Assembly (NCBI RefSeq): GCF_000620665.1
Contig: NZ_JIAU01000006.1
Coordinates: forward strand, 186,001 to 250,000
From: Sphingomonas sp. URHD0057
GTDB lineage: Bacteria; Pseudomonadota; Alphaproteobacteria; Sphingomonadales; Sphingomonadaceae
Length of the DNA: 64,000 nt
Direction: 5' to 3'
Shown piece after piece: positions 1 to 8,599 of the stretch. How positions within the stretch are numbered: the first letter of the stretch is position 1; each line of letters begins with the position of its first letter. Made by a program: the position numbers and the translations under genes. The notes under the pieces are model-generated. The model searched no databases and was not told where the DNA came from. It saw nothing but the letters and a program-made list of their open reading frames with translations.

Positions 1-2
1 AG

Positions 3-1352
3 CAGCTGGCTGCCAGCTCTGCGTGGGCATTGATTGCACTCAAGGATGAAAGCGAAGCCGCTGCCGCCATTCGCGAGGTCGGTCGCTGGCGCGCAAACCT
101 GTCCACTCGGGTCCTGGTCAAACGTGAGCTCGCGCAGTTCGAGCGGTGGCGGGCAAACCCGTCCGTAAGGTTCGTGAACGACAAGGAGCGCCATTTGTGG
201 CGGCAGAGCGAGACGATGCTGCGCATCGCCCAAAGCCGCGAGCCGAACCGGCCGGGCCGCTATGGCAACGGCCTGATCGTCGCCGCCTTGCCCGATGTCT
301 ATGCGACGCCCTGGGTCCGCGACATGGCCTGGGCCACGGTGGCGTTGGCGAGGATGGGTCACCGCGCGGAGGCACGCGCCGCTTTGCTCGCGTATTTCAA
401 TGCACGCCCAACCGGCAAAATGCGCGCCGAGGTCCATGGCGCCGACTATCAGGTCTCGGTCGTGCGTTACTTCGGCAACGGCGAGGAGGAGCCTTTCTTC
501 ACCCAGGAGGGCGCGACCAACATCGAATATGACGACTGGGGCGAAGTCCTGTGGGTGCTCGGCGAGTATCTGCGCAGGTACGATGACCCGGCACTGCTGG
601 AGACCGCGACCTATCGCGGACGGCTGTACGAAAGCGCGCGCGATTTCATCGTCCGGCCGCTCCTGGCCAACACCGAGCCCTATGGCGGGGGGCGGATCGT
701 CGCCGCGGATACCTCGATCTGGGAGGAGCGGCAGAAGGACAGGAAGCACTTCGCCTTCTCCACCGCTTTGGCGATCGTCGGGCTGCACAATTTCGCCGAG
801 GTCGCGCAGCGCGCCGGCGACCAGGCGGCAAGAAACAATGCGCTCGCCCAGGCAGCGCTGCTCGAGACGGGCTTTGCCGCCGCCTTCATCCGCGACGGCA
901 AGCTTCGCGGAACGCTCGAGGACGGCGTGAAGAACGACATCGACGGCGCGTTGCTGCCGATCATCAATTTCGGCGTGGTGCGCGACGCGAACGTGATCCG
1001 CGACACGGTGGATCGGATGGAATTGCTGAAGGTCGCGTCAGGCGGCTACCGCCGCGTTCGAAGCACCTACACCGATCCGAAAATCTTCGAATATTGGTAC
1101 GAGCGCCAAGAGTTCCTGTTCGTCGACCTGCACCTGGCGCAGCTGTACCACGCGCTCGGCCGCAAGAGCGACGCCGACGCGATGCTGCAGCGGATCGTGA
1201 ACAAGGCCGCGGCCGACCATAACATCATCCCGGAAATGTATGTCGCCGTCCCCTGCGCGCTGTTTCCCGGCAAGATCGGCGATCCCACGGGGGCGTTGCC
1301 GATGGTCGGGTACGGCGCAGGTGCGTACGTTCTGCACCTGCTCGATCGGTAA
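3..1352 (+). CDS. GH15-type glucoamylase-like glycoside hydrolase, 5' truncated by window edge
   Basis: The frame is open from the first full codon of the window, so the gene starts upstream and only the C-terminal part is visible; a TTG at 30 is an unsupported alternative start. The visible part resembles the (alpha/alpha)6-barrel catalytic domain of family 15 glycoside hydrolases, which release glucose from the non-reducing ends of alpha-glucans. Supporting patches are TPWVRDMAWATVALARMGH, IEYDDWGEVLWVLGEY, and the acidic patch SIWEERQKDRKHFAFS, which sits where the family carries its general-acid Glu. The C-terminal end, GALPMVGYGAGAYVLHLLDR, is also GH15-like. Substrate cannot be read from the sequence; a related trehalase or glucodextranase role is possible. 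Confidence 0.75.
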   Translation, partial: QLAASSAWALIALKDESEAAAAIREVGRWRANLSTRVLVKRELAQFERWRANPSVRFVNDKERHLWRQSETMLRIAQSREPNRPGRYGNGLIVAALPDVYATPWVRDMAWATVALARMGHRAEARAALLAYFNARPTGKMRAEVHGADYQVSVVRYFGNGEEEPFFTQEGATNIEYDDWGEVLWVLGEYLRRYDDPALLETATYRGRLYESARDFIVRPLLANTEPYGGGRIVAADTSIWEERQKDRKHFAFSTALAIVGLHNFAEVAQRAGDQAARNNALAQAALLETGFAAAFIRDGKLRGTLEDGVKNDIDGALLPIINFGVVRDANVIRDTVDRMELLKVASGGYRRVRSTYTDPKIFEYWYERQEFLFVDLHLAQLYHALGRKSDADAMLQRIVNKAAADHNIIPEMYVAVPCALFPGKIGDPTGALPMVGYGAGAYVLHLLDR

Positions 1353-1466
1353 CCCTCAACTCACTATCATATATCAGAAGTCGGAACCCGCGCGCGTGCG
1401 GGAAACTTTCGCATGGCTATGGCCGTTTTGGTCAAGCGGGCGGTTGTCGGCGTGCGCGGAGTTTTA

Positions 1467-3320
1467 ATGCGGCGAATCCTGGTTGGGGTCATCGCGGTCG
1501 TCATTCTCATTGCAGCGGTCGCTGCGGTGATCTGGACCCGCAAGCGGACCGCGACCGACGCGGACGAAGTTGCCCCCCCGGTAAACGCTGCCAAGGCCAT
1601 CCCTGCCCCTTCGGCGTCACCCCCCGATGACGGCAATTGGGCGATGCCGGGCAAGGATTATGCGGCGACGCGGTTCAGCGGCCTGCATCAAATCACGCCG
1701 GCGAACATCGGCGCGCTGAAGGTCGAATTCACTGTTTCGACGGGCACCACCGAGGGCTTCGAAGCGCCGCCGCTGGTGGTCGACAACACCATGTACGTGG
1801 TGACGCCGTGGCCCAACAATATCTTCGCACTCGACCTCACCAAGCCGGGTGCGCCGGCGAAATGGGTGTACAAGCCCAACCCGGCCGCCGCCGCCAAGGG
1901 CGTCGCCTGCTGCGGGCCGGTCAATCGCGGCGCCTCCTACTGGAACGGGCGGCTGTTCCTGAACCTGCTCGACGGCAACACGGTCGCGGTTGATGCCGCG
2001 ACCGGTAAGGAAGTCTGGCGGACCAAGCTCGGCGACATCCAGAAGGGCGAGACCATCACCATGGCGCCGCTCGTCGCCGAGGGTAAGGTCCTGGTCGGCA
2101 ATTCGGGCGGGGAGATGGGCGTCCGCGGCTGGCTCGCCGCGCTCGATGCCGGCACCGGCAAGCTCGCGTGGAAGGCGTACAGCACAGGACCCGACAAGGA
2201 CGTGCTGATCGGGTCCGGTTTCCGTGCGCCCTACGCGCAGGACCAGGGCCGCGACCTCGGTGTCAAAAGCTGGCCTCCGGACTATTGGAAGATCGGCGGC
2301 GGAACGGTGTGGGGCTGGCTCAGCTACGACCCGCAGCTCAAGACCATTTATTACGGGACGTCGAACCCGGGTCCGTGGAATGCCGAGCAGCGGCCGGGCG
2401 ACAACAAATGGACCGCCGGGGTCTTCGCGCGCGATATCGGCACCGGCCAGGCGCGCTGGTTCTATCAAAGCACGCCGCATGACGTTTACGACCACGACGA
2501 CATCAACGAGATCCTGCTGGTCGACTATCCGATTGGCGGCGGCCGGCGGATCCCGGCGCTGATCAGGCCGAGCCGGAACGGATTCTTCTACGTGCAGGAT
2601 CGCCGCACCGGCCGCGTCCTGTCGGCCAGGCCGTACAGCTTCCTCAACGTCTATAAGGGCGTCGACTTGAAGACGGGCCGGATCATTCCCACGCTCGGCA
2701 TGGAACCGGCGCATGGCCGCGCGGTCCGCAACATTTGCCCCGCCGCGCCGGGCGCCAAGGACTGGAACCCGTCGGCGTTCAGCCCGGTCACCGGCCTCGT
2801 CTATATCCCGCACCTCAACCTGTGCATGGACATGGGCGTCAAGAACGCCAACTACATCGCAGGCACCCCCTTCGTCGGCGCCGACGTGAAGATGTACGCC
2901 GGTCCCGGCGGCAATCGCGGCGTGTTCACCGCGTGGGACCCAGTCGCCCAGCGCAAGGTCTTCGAGATAAAGGAGGACCTGCCGCTGTGGAGCCCGGCCC
3001 TCGCAACGGCTGGCGGACTTGTCTTCTACGGCACCATGGACGGCTGGTTCAAAGCGATCGACGCGCGCACCGGCAAGCTGTTGTGGCAGTTCAAGACGGG
3101 CAGCGGAATCATCGGCCAGCCGATCAGCTACCGCGGGCCCGACGGGCGGCAGTATATCGCGGTCCCATCGGGCGTCGGCGGCTGGGCCGGCGCGATTGTG
3201 TCGGCGAAGCTCGACGCTCGTGATCCCACTGGAGCACTCGGTTTCAACAACGCCGTGAAAGACTTGCCGAAACGCGTTTCGGCAGGCGGAATGGTCTATG
3301 TGTTCGCGCTTCCGAAATAG
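1467..3320 (+). CDS. PQQ-dependent alcohol dehydrogenase, membrane-anchored, with Asp-x-Asp metal site
   Basis: Quinoprotein dehydrogenase of the methanol/ethanol dehydrogenase family (617 aa), which would oxidise an alcohol in the periplasm with pyrroloquinoline quinone and pass electrons to cytochrome c. I start it at ATG 1467 because GGAG lies just upstream and the product then begins with an N-terminal membrane segment (residues 4-23). Expected residues are present: the vicinal disulfide CC at 148-149, metal ligands Glu216 (GGEMG) and Asn300 (GTSNPGPWN), catalytic Asp342, and a second Asp344 two residues later (YDHDDINE). That extra Asp is the mark of lanthanide-dependent enzymes such as XoxF. 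It is the first gene of an overlapping operon with a cytochrome c and an oxidase. No PQQ synthesis genes are in the window. Confidence 0.93.
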   Translation: MRRILVGVIAVVILIAAVAAVIWTRKRTATDADEVAPPVNAAKAIPAPSASPPDDGNWAMPGKDYAATRFSGLHQITPANIGALKVEFTVSTGTTEGFEAPPLVVDNTMYVVTPWPNNIFALDLTKPGAPAKWVYKPNPAAAAKGVACCGPVNRGASYWNGRLFLNLLDGNTVAVDAATGKEVWRTKLGDIQKGETITMAPLVAEGKVLVGNSGGEMGVRGWLAALDAGTGKLAWKAYSTGPDKDVLIGSGFRAPYAQDQGRDLGVKSWPPDYWKIGGGTVWGWLSYDPQLKTIYYGTSNPGPWNAEQRPGDNKWTAGVFARDIGTGQARWFYQSTPHDVYDHDDINEILLVDYPIGGGRRIPALIRPSRNGFFYVQDRRTGRVLSARPYSFLNVYKGVDLKTGRIIPTLGMEPAHGRAVRNICPAAPGAKDWNPSAFSPVTGLVYIPHLNLCMDMGVKNANYIAGTPFVGADVKMYAGPGGNRGVFTAWDPVAQRKVFEIKEDLPLWSPALATAGGLVFYGTMDGWFKAIDARTGKLLWQFKTGSGIIGQPISYRGPDGRQYIAVPSGVGGWAGAIVSAKLDARDPTGALGFNNAVKDLPKRVSAGGMVYVFALPK

Positions 3321-3846
3321 CTTCGCCGCCATCGCGGCGCTCGCGCTGCTCGCCGGCTGCGATCGCGAGAACAGCGATCCGCGCGGCAAGCCGTTCGGCG
3401 AGACCGTGCCGAGCGCGAGCCCCGACACGGTGTTCCCGGGCGGTGGCAAGCCCGGCCCGCTCGATCCGCGGGCGGCGGCCTATGAGCGCAATGCCTTTGC
3501 CTTGTCCCAAGGGCAGCAGCTGTTCGGAGCGATGAACTGCGCCGGCTGTCACGCCCACGGCGGCGGCGGGATGGGCCCGGCGCTGATGGACGCCGAATGG
3601 CGTTACGGCGGTCGCATCGACCAGATCGCGACGAGCATCGCGCAGGGCCGGCCCAACGGCATGCCGGCGTGGGGCGGCAAGCTCACCGATCAGCAGATCT
3701 GGCAGTTGGCGGCTTACGTCCGAAGCCTGTCCGGCCAGGAGCCCAAGGACGCGGTCAGTGCCCGCGCCGACGAGCTGAGCAATACGCCGCCCCAAACGCA
3801 GACCAAGCGGGAGCCGGTCCTGCCATCGGATTCCGCGCAGCAATGA
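3298..3846 (+). CDS. Lipoprotein c-type cytochrome, electron acceptor of the PQQ dehydrogenase
   Basis: A 182-aa class I cytochrome c. A signal peptide ends in the lipobox LLAGC, so Cys21 should be lipidated and the protein tethered in the periplasm. One haem site, CAGCH at residues 81-85, and a likely distal Met in GMPAWGG around residue 120. A proline/glycine-rich linker separates anchor and haem domain, and the C-terminal tail is polar. Its start overlaps the dehydrogenase gene by 23 bases and its stop overlaps the oxidase subunit II start (ATGA), which argues for coupled translation and a role as the dedicated carrier between dehydrogenase and oxidase. Direct electron transfer is inferred. 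Confidence 0.9.
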   Translation: MCSRFRNSFAAIAALALLAGCDRENSDPRGKPFGETVPSASPDTVFPGGGKPGPLDPRAAAYERNAFALSQGQQLFGAMNCAGCHAHGGGGMGPALMDAEWRYGGRIDQIATSIAQGRPNGMPAWGGKLTDQQIWQLAAYVRSLSGQEPKDAVSARADELSNTPPQTQTKREPVLPSDSAQQ

Positions 3847-4853
3847 CCCGCCGGGGGCTCAGCGTCGGCGGCGTCCTCGCGCCGTGCCTGATGGGCTGCT
3901 CCGGAATCCAGACCGCGCTCGGCGGGTCGGGCGCGGACGATGCGAGCTTCGTCCGCCTGTTCGCGATTTTCCTTGGCGTGTGCGCGGTGATGTACGTGTT
4001 GGTGATCGCCGCTCTGGGCGGAGCGCTCGCCAACCGCCGCGGGCTCCGGACGGTGGACAACGGGGCCCATCACGAGAGCGCGCCGTGGCTGCGCTCGGCG
4101 CTGATCGGGTGGATCGTGTTGATCGGGCTCGGCCTGATCGGACTGACCCTGGCGAGCTTCTTCGCCGACCGTTCGGCGGCCGCGCGCGCCAAGACCGCTC
4201 AGTTCACGGTCAAGATCGTCGCCAATCAATGGTGGTGGGACGTCATCTACATGACCCCTGACGTCTCTCAGATCGTCCACACCGCGAACGAACTTCACCT
4301 GCCCGTCGGCGTCGAAGCCGAGGTCCAGCTGGAATCGAACGACGTCATCCACAGCTTCTGGGTGCCGAACCTCGCCGGCAAGCAGGACCTGATTCCGGGG
4401 CGGATGACCGACATCCAGCTGCTTCCCCAGAAGATCGGCCTCTACCGCGCGCAATGCGCCGAGTTCTGCGGGATCCAGCACGCCAACATGGCGCTGGTCG
4501 TCACCGTCGAAAGCAAGCCCGACTTCCTGCGCTGGATGGCGCAGCAGCGACGCCCGGCGTTCGCACCGACAACGCCGCTCGAGCTAGCCGGCTACCGCTA
4601 CTTCACAACCCGCGAGTGCAGCAGCTGCCACAATGTCGCGGGGACTCCGGCCAGCGGCCAGATCGGGCCCGATCTGACCCATCTCGCGAGCCGCCGCACG
4701 CTCGCCGCGGGCGCGCTGCCGATGAGCTCCGGCAATCTCTACGGCTGGGTTGCCGACCCGCAATCGCAGAAGCCCGGAAACAAGATGCCGACGATCGGGC
4801 TCGCGCCGAACGACCTGCACGCCGTCGTCGCTTATCTCGAGAGGCTGAAGTGA
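3843..4853 (+). CDS. coxB: Cytochrome c oxidase subunit II with fused C-terminal cytochrome c (caa3 type)
   Basis: Subunit II of a haem-copper oxidase (336 aa). The start at 3843 overlaps the upstream stop (ATGA). The N-terminus carries a possible lipobox (CLMGC), then two membrane segments (about residues 38-62 and 82-105), then the cupredoxin domain with the CuA ligands: a His in NDVIHSFWVPN and the cluster CAEFCGIQHANM. After that a cytochrome c domain with CSSCH and a distal Met in GNKMPTIGL is fused, which defines the caa3 layout. It receives electrons from cytochrome c and hands them to subunit I. The lipobox resembles that of quinol oxidase CyoA, but CuA and the haem domain make this a cytochrome c oxidase. 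Confidence 0.95.
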   Translation: MTRRGLSVGGVLAPCLMGCSGIQTALGGSGADDASFVRLFAIFLGVCAVMYVLVIAALGGALANRRGLRTVDNGAHHESAPWLRSALIGWIVLIGLGLIGLTLASFFADRSAAARAKTAQFTVKIVANQWWWDVIYMTPDVSQIVHTANELHLPVGVEAEVQLESNDVIHSFWVPNLAGKQDLIPGRMTDIQLLPQKIGLYRAQCAEFCGIQHANMALVVTVESKPDFLRWMAQQRRPAFAPTTPLELAGYRYFTTRECSSCHNVAGTPASGQIGPDLTHLASRRTLAAGALPMSSGNLYGWVADPQSQKPGNKMPTIGLAPNDLHAVVAYLERLK

Positions 4854-6784
4854 GCCGCCCCGCCAAGAAGCATCCGCGCGAAGTTCACGATGGGCCGAAG
4901 CTCACCGGCGCAGAGCTCGAGGCCCGTCTCACGGCGACCTGGGCTCGCCCCAAGGGCGTGATCGGCTGGCTCGCGACCGTCGACCACAAGGAGATCGGCC
5001 GCCGCTACATCGTCACCGCCCTCGCCTTCCTCGCTGCCGCCGGGCTGCTCGCCTTGCATATGCGGCTGCAGCTGATGCTGCCCGACAACGACCTGATGAC
5101 TCCGGGTGAGTTCAACGAAGCCTTCACGATGCACGGAACGACGATGATGTTCCTGTTCGCGGTGCCGGTGATGCAGGGCGTGCAGATCTATCTGACGCCG
5201 ATCATGGTCGGAACGCGGGCGATCGCGTTCCCGCGGCTGACCGCGTTCAGCTATTACATGTATTTGTTCGGCGGCCTGTTCCTGTGGGCCGCGCATTTCC
5301 TCCACTTCGGGCCGGACAACGGCTGGTTCAATTATGTGCCTTTGTCCGGCCCGCAATACGGCATCGGCAAGCGCTCGGACGCCTGGGCGCAGACCATCAC
5401 CTTCACGGAGATCGCCGGGCTCGCGGTCGCGGTGACGCTGGTCGCGACGATCCTCAAGCAGCGGGCGCCGGGCATGACCCTGGCGCGGATGCCGATCTTC
5501 GTCTGGGCGACGCTGGTGACCTCGCTGATGGTCATCTTCTCGATGCCGTCGGTGGCCCTCGTCTCAGGCCTGCTGCTGTCCGACCGGCTCGTGGGCACGC
5601 AATTCTTCAACCCGGCCGAGCACGGCGACCCGCTGCTGTACCAGCACCTGTTCTGGTTCTTCGGCCACCCGGAGGTCTACATCATCTTCCTGCCCGCGAC
5701 GGGCTTCGTCAGCGAAATCGTCTCGACCTTCTCGCGCCGTTCGATCTTCGGCTATCCGATCGTCGTCCTGTCGCTCGTCGCAACCGGGATCCTCGCCTTC
5801 GGCCTGTGGGTCCACCACATGTTCGCGACCGGCCTGCCGCGCGTCGGCTACAGCTTCTACACCGCGGCGAGCATGTCAGTGTCGATCCCCACGGGGCTGC
5901 AGATCTTCTGCTGGATCGCGACCATCTGGGAAGGCAGACCGCGACTGCAGGTCCCAATGCTTTACGTCATCGCATTCATCATCACCTTCGTCATCGGCGG
6001 GCTAAGCGGCGTGATGATTGCCGCCGTGCCGCTCGATCTCCAGGTCCACGACACCTACTTCATCGTCGCCCACTTCCATTATGTGCTGATCGGCGGCTCG
6101 GTCTTCCCGCTGCTCGGCGCGATTACGTACTGGTACCCGAAATTCACCGGGCGCCTGATGTCGGAGCGGTTGGGCAAGATCTCTTTCTGGACCATCTTCC
6201 TCGGCTTCCAGCTGGCCTTTTTCCCGATGCACATCGCGGGGCTGATGGGCATGCCGCGCCGGGTCTACACCTACCCGGCCGGCATGGGCCTGGAGCTGCC
6301 GAACATGCTGTCGACGATCGGGTCCGGGGTCGTTGCGATCGCCGTTTTGCTGTTCGTGATCAACATGGCGGTGTCGTTCTGGAACGGCCTGCGCGCCGGG
6401 CCCGACCCGTGGGATGCGCCATCGCTCGAATGGGCGACCGCGTCGCCGCCGCCGTGGTACAATTTCGCGCATATCCCGGTGGTCGACAGCCGGACTCCGC
6501 TGTGGGACGCGGGCGACAGCTTGCCCGTGGTTCACGGATTGCGCGTCGACGATCGCGAATTGCTGCTGACGACGGTTGTTTCCGCGGCCCCCGACCTGCG
6601 CGAGCCTAGCGCGACGCCGAGCATATGGCCGTTCGTTTCCGCGGTCGCTGTGGCTGTTTCGTTCATCGGCTCCGTCTTCAGTCCTTGGGCGCTGGTGTTC
6701 GGGGTTGTTCCGGTGGGCATCGCGCTGACCGCCTGGTTCTGGCCGAAAACGCCTGAGCCGTCTGCGGAGCCGATGATCACATGA
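4850..6784 (+). CDS. coxA: Cytochrome c oxidase subunit I
   Basis: Catalytic haem a / haem a3-CuB subunit (644 aa) that reduces oxygen and pumps protons. The start is GTG 4850, overlapping the subunit II stop as GTGA. Visible landmarks are VDHKEIGRRYI near the N-terminus, TMHGTTMMF (haem a His), WFFGHPEVYI (CuB His and the proton-channel Glu of A-type oxidases), WVHHMFATG (the two CuB His) and HDTYFIVAHFHYVL (haem a3 and haem a His). The C-terminus extends past the core helices with two additional hydrophobic stretches, as in caa3 oxidases. No haem A synthase (ctaA/ctaB) or cox11 is in this operon, so haem supply must come from elsewhere. Confidence 0.97.
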   Translation: MSRPAKKHPREVHDGPKLTGAELEARLTATWARPKGVIGWLATVDHKEIGRRYIVTALAFLAAAGLLALHMRLQLMLPDNDLMTPGEFNEAFTMHGTTMMFLFAVPVMQGVQIYLTPIMVGTRAIAFPRLTAFSYYMYLFGGLFLWAAHFLHFGPDNGWFNYVPLSGPQYGIGKRSDAWAQTITFTEIAGLAVAVTLVATILKQRAPGMTLARMPIFVWATLVTSLMVIFSMPSVALVSGLLLSDRLVGTQFFNPAEHGDPLLYQHLFWFFGHPEVYIIFLPATGFVSEIVSTFSRRSIFGYPIVVLSLVATGILAFGLWVHHMFATGLPRVGYSFYTAASMSVSIPTGLQIFCWIATIWEGRPRLQVPMLYVIAFIITFVIGGLSGVMIAAVPLDLQVHDTYFIVAHFHYVLIGGSVFPLLGAITYWYPKFTGRLMSERLGKISFWTIFLGFQLAFFPMHIAGLMGMPRRVYTYPAGMGLELPNMLSTIGSGVVAIAVLLFVINMAVSFWNGLRAGPDPWDAPSLEWATASPPPWYNFAHIPVVDSRTPLWDAGDSLPVVHGLRVDDRELLLTTVVSAAPDLREPSATPSIWPFVSAVAVAVSFIGSVFSPWALVFGVVPVGIALTAWFWPKTPEPSAEPMIT

Positions 6785-7398
6785 ACCGCCCGCCCGCCTT
6801 CAGCGAGGACGTCTCCGGCCTCCCAGATCACGCCTTCAGCTATCGCAGCCTGACCTGGTGGGGCGTGATCGACTTCATGATCATCGAGGGCCTGTTCTTC
6901 GCCCTTATGATCGCGGCTTACTTCTTCCTGATGAGCCACGAACAGCATTGGGCACCGGAACCGATCGACCCGCCGGGCCTGGTCGCCGGCAGCCTGTTCA
7001 CTCTCGTCATGCTGTTGAGCGAAATTCCCAACACGATGGTCAAGCGCGCCGCGACGGAAATGGACATCGTTAAGGTCCGCCGCCTGCTATTATTGATGTC
7101 CGCGATCGGCGGAGCGTTGCTCGTCATTCGCGGCTTCGAGTTCAATTCGCTGCATGTGCTGTGGTATTCGAACGCCTACGGCTCGGTCCTGTGGGGCCTG
7201 CTCGTCCTGCATACGACCCACGTCGCCACCGACCTCGGCGACACGATCGTACTCGCGTTCCTCATGCGCACGGCCCACGGCGAGACCCCGCGCCGGTTCA
7301 TCGATACCGACGAGAACGCGCTTTACTGGCGCTTCGTCTGGATAAGCTGGCTCCCGATCTACGCGCTCATTTACTGGGTGCCGAGGCTGTTCCGATGA
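6781..7398 (+). CDS. coxC: Cytochrome c oxidase subunit III
   Basis: Haem-copper oxidase subunit III (205 aa), a five-helix short form typical of caa3 and quinol oxidase operons. It is an integral membrane protein that stabilises subunit I and its proton channel. Hydrophobic segments fall at about residues 24-45, 63-82, 101-120, 133-155 and 184-203. The family pattern GSVLWGLLVLHTTHVATDLG is clear. The start overlaps the subunit I stop (ATGA) and the stop overlaps the next start (ATGA), consistent with stoichiometric coupled synthesis. Confidence 0.93.
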   Translation: MNRPPAFSEDVSGLPDHAFSYRSLTWWGVIDFMIIEGLFFALMIAAYFFLMSHEQHWAPEPIDPPGLVAGSLFTLVMLLSEIPNTMVKRAATEMDIVKVRRLLLLMSAIGGALLVIRGFEFNSLHVLWYSNAYGSVLWGLLVLHTTHVATDLGDTIVLAFLMRTAHGETPRRFIDTDENALYWRFVWISWLPIYALIYWVPRLFR

Positions 7399-7730
7399 AA
7401 CGGTCGAGCGAGTTCGCCGACCTGATACTGCCCTGGGCCGGGCTGATTACCGGCGTCGTGTCGGCCGGGTTCGCGCACCAGTTCGGCTCGGAAGGCGTGT
7501 TCGACCGGTGCATGTCGTTCAGCCCCGGCCCAGTGCTCATTGTCTCGGTCATTACGATTGCGGCGACCGTCGCCGGCGCATTTGTTTCCTGGGGCGTGCT
7601 GCGCAAGGATTCGGAAACGCCGGCGCGCAAGGTCGTGGCAGCAATCTCGGTCGGCGCCTCGGCGCTGTTCGTCCTCGCGATGATCCTGCCGATGATCGCG
7701 GCCGTGGTGATCCCGCCATGCTTCGAATGA
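7395..7730 (+). CDS. Small three-helix membrane protein of the oxidase operon, unknown function
   Basis: A 111-aa protein with three hydrophobic segments (about residues 10-30, 45-67 and 82-107), a Cys in the first loop (FDRCMSF) and a Cys near the C-terminus (IPPCFE). I do not recognise the family. The start (ATGA overlap with subunit III) and stop (ATGA overlap with ctaG) place it firmly in the oxidase operon between subunit III and the CtaG assembly factor, where some caa3 operons carry a small subunit IV. A subunit or assembly role is inference from position only. Confidence 0.75.
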   Translation: MKRSSEFADLILPWAGLITGVVSAGFAHQFGSEGVFDRCMSFSPGPVLIVSVITIAATVAGAFVSWGVLRKDSETPARKVVAAISVGASALFVLAMILPMIAAVVIPPCFE

Positions 7731-8599
7731 TCCGTCCGCTGCTAGCCATAGTGGCGCTGGCCGTGGCCACCGCAGCGTCGGCGCACGGCGGTGAGCACGG
7801 CGAGCACGTCGGCTGGACCTTCGACCCGTGGGTGACGGTCCCGCTCGCCGTGCTTCTGCTGGTATTTCTAGTCGGCCGCGAGCGGCTTGGCCGGCGGTCG
7901 ACCAAGTCCCCGCCGGGGCCGTGGGCCTTCCTAGGCGGCTGGACCGTCCTCACCTTGTCGTTGGTCTCGCCCCTGCACCAAGGCGGTGAGCAAAGCTTCA
8001 CCCTGCACATGATCGAGCATGAGCTGATCATGCTCGTTGCCACACTCCTGCTCGCCGCATCGCATTCCGGCGGTATTTTGGCCTGGGGACTGCCCGCTCC
8101 CGCACGCCGCTGGCTCGGCGGCAGCTGGAAGGCGCCGCTCTCGACCCTCTGGCGCCGCCTCACCGATCCGATCACCGCGACCGTCGTGCAATCGATCGTG
8201 ATGTGGGCGTGGCACGCGCCGGCGCTGTTCGATCGGGCGCTCGACAGCCGCGGCTGGCACATCGCGCAGCATATGAGCTTCATCATCGCCTCGCTGCTGT
8301 TCTGGTCGGCGATGCTCAATCCGCGGCGCGGCGGCTATTTGCTGTCGGCCGCCTGCCTGTTCGTGACATCGCTCGTCGAAGGCGCGCTCGGGGCGCTGAT
8401 GGCGCTGTCGCAGAGCCCCTGGTACGCCGCTTATGCGGCGATGGGCATGAGCGGCATCGGCGTCGACCCGACCACCGATCAGCAGCTGGCCGGCCTGGTG
8501 ATGTGGATTCCCGGCGGCGCGGTGCATGGCGCGGCGGCGGTATGGCTTCTCTATCGGTGGTTGAGCAGCGAGGGCGGCCGTGCCGTACGTTTCCGCTAG
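7727..8599 (+). CDS. ctaG: caa3-type cytochrome c oxidase assembly factor CtaG
   Basis: Polytopic membrane protein of the caa3_CtaG family (290 aa), which helps assemble the CuB/haem centre of caa3 oxidases; it is unrelated to the Cox11 protein also called CtaG. I use ATG 7727, which overlaps the upstream stop; ATG 7718 is possible. A signal-like first helix is followed by the His-rich HGGEHGEHVGW patch, then about six helices. Conserved patches include MIEHELIMLVATLLL, VMWAWHAPALFD and HIAQHMSFIIASLLFW, with several membrane-embedded His that could bind copper. The next gene begins 20 bases before this one ends. Confidence 0.88.
   Translation: MIRPLLAIVALAVATAASAHGGEHGEHVGWTFDPWVTVPLAVLLLVFLVGRERLGRRSTKSPPGPWAFLGGWTVLTLSLVSPLHQGGEQSFTLHMIEHELIMLVATLLLAASHSGGILAWGLPAPARRWLGGSWKAPLSTLWRRLTDPITATVVQSIVMWAWHAPALFDRALDSRGWHIAQHMSFIIASLLFWSAMLNPRRGGYLLSAACLFVTSLVEGALGALMALSQSPWYAAYAAMGMSGIGVDPTTDQQLAGLVMWIPGGAVHGAAAVWLLYRWLSSEGGRAVRFR

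Noticed and set aside
1378-1405. Short GC stem (CCCGC/GCGGG) before the PQQ dehydrogenase gene, as a terminator
   Set aside because: The stem is only five bases and no T-run follows, so it is not a convincing terminator.
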